Assembly: GCA_021786265.1 (NCBI GenBank) | Contig: JAJYNP010000263.1 | Location: 1-18,445, forward strand | Length of the DNA stretch: 18,445 bases | Reading direction: 5' to 3' | From: Chloroflexota bacterium | GTDB taxonomy: Bacteria; Chloroflexota; Limnocylindria; Limnocylindrales; CSP1-4 | Part shown: piece by piece, positions 18,393 through 18,445 of the stretch | Numbering within the stretch: position 1 is the stretch's first letter | Layout of the letters: the number at the start of each line of letters is the position of its first letter | Made by a program: the position numbers and the translations under genes | The notes under the pieces: generated by a model | Database searches by the model: none | What the model was told of the DNA's origin: nothing | Seen by the model: the letters and a program-made list of their open reading frames with translations, nothing else

Positions 18393-18445
18393 ATGGATCC
18401 GAGGGAAACCGTCGCTCTGAGTGTCCAGGCGCAGCGGCGCCTCAC
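18393..18445 (+). CDS. Start of a truncated ORF at the right edge, possibly a transposase
   Basis: ATG 18393 opens a frame beginning MDPRETVALSVQAQRRLT that is still open at the window end. Only 17 full codons are visible, so no domain can be recognised. The flanking direct repeats and lower G+C suggest a mobile-element gene. No clear Shine-Dalgarno is seen. Confidence 0.3.
   Translation, partial: MDPRETVALSVQAQRRL

Overview
The window is a high-GC bacterial chromosome segment (roughly 70% G+C by eye, with codons ending almost always in G or C). It is dominated by branched-chain amino acid biosynthesis. Base composition, GTG/TTG starts, TAGCGT/TACACT-type -10 boxes and the order ilvBNC-leuA-leuB-cimA fit a high-GC terrestrial lineage such as Chloroflexota (Limnocylindria/Thermomicrobia-like) or Actinomycetota. 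No rRNA or tRNA gene is present, so the taxon is inference.

Layout. At the left edge is a possible 3' end of an unidentified gene, then a large MMPL/RND-type membrane transporter (+, 428-3388). A 700-bp convergent intergenic region follows. It holds two different repeat arrays: three copies of a 50-bp unit, and a nested array of thirteen 15-mers interrupted by four 23-mers. On the minus strand come leuD, leuC and an MFS transporter, in the transcription order MFS, leuC, leuD. A divergent regulatory region (about 7614-8068) then leads into a seven-gene plus-strand operon: ilvB, ilvN, ilvC, leuA, leuB, cimA and a stand-alone LeuA-type regulatory domain. All six junctions in this operon are 4-nt ATGA/GTGA overlaps. 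A prephenate dehydratase gene (pheA) follows 111 nt downstream. At the right end a convergent minus-strand RNHCP zinc-ribbon gene is preceded by its own promoter, short ORF and intrinsic terminator, and the last 100 bp resemble the edge of an insertion sequence.

How the genes work together. CimA makes (R)-citramalate from pyruvate and acetyl-CoA. LeuCD and LeuB can carry citramalate to 2-oxobutyrate (isoleucine precursor) and 2-isopropylmalate from LeuA to 2-oxoisocaproate (leucine). IlvBN and IlvC supply the acetohydroxyacid steps. Dihydroxyacid dehydratase (ilvD), the transaminase (ilvE) and threonine deaminase (ilvA) are not in the window. PheA adds the phenylpyruvate step of phenylalanine synthesis.

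Most notable: upstream of ilvB the sequence shows what looks like a complete ribosome-mediated attenuator. It has a near-consensus promoter, a Shine-Dalgarno followed by a TTG-started 66-residue leader ORF with 13 Ile/Val/Leu codons in a run of 21, a hairpin, a competing pairing, and a strong intrinsic terminator just before ilvB. A second promoter / short ORF / hairpin / terminator arrangement precedes the RNHCP gene. Its effector, if any, is unknown.
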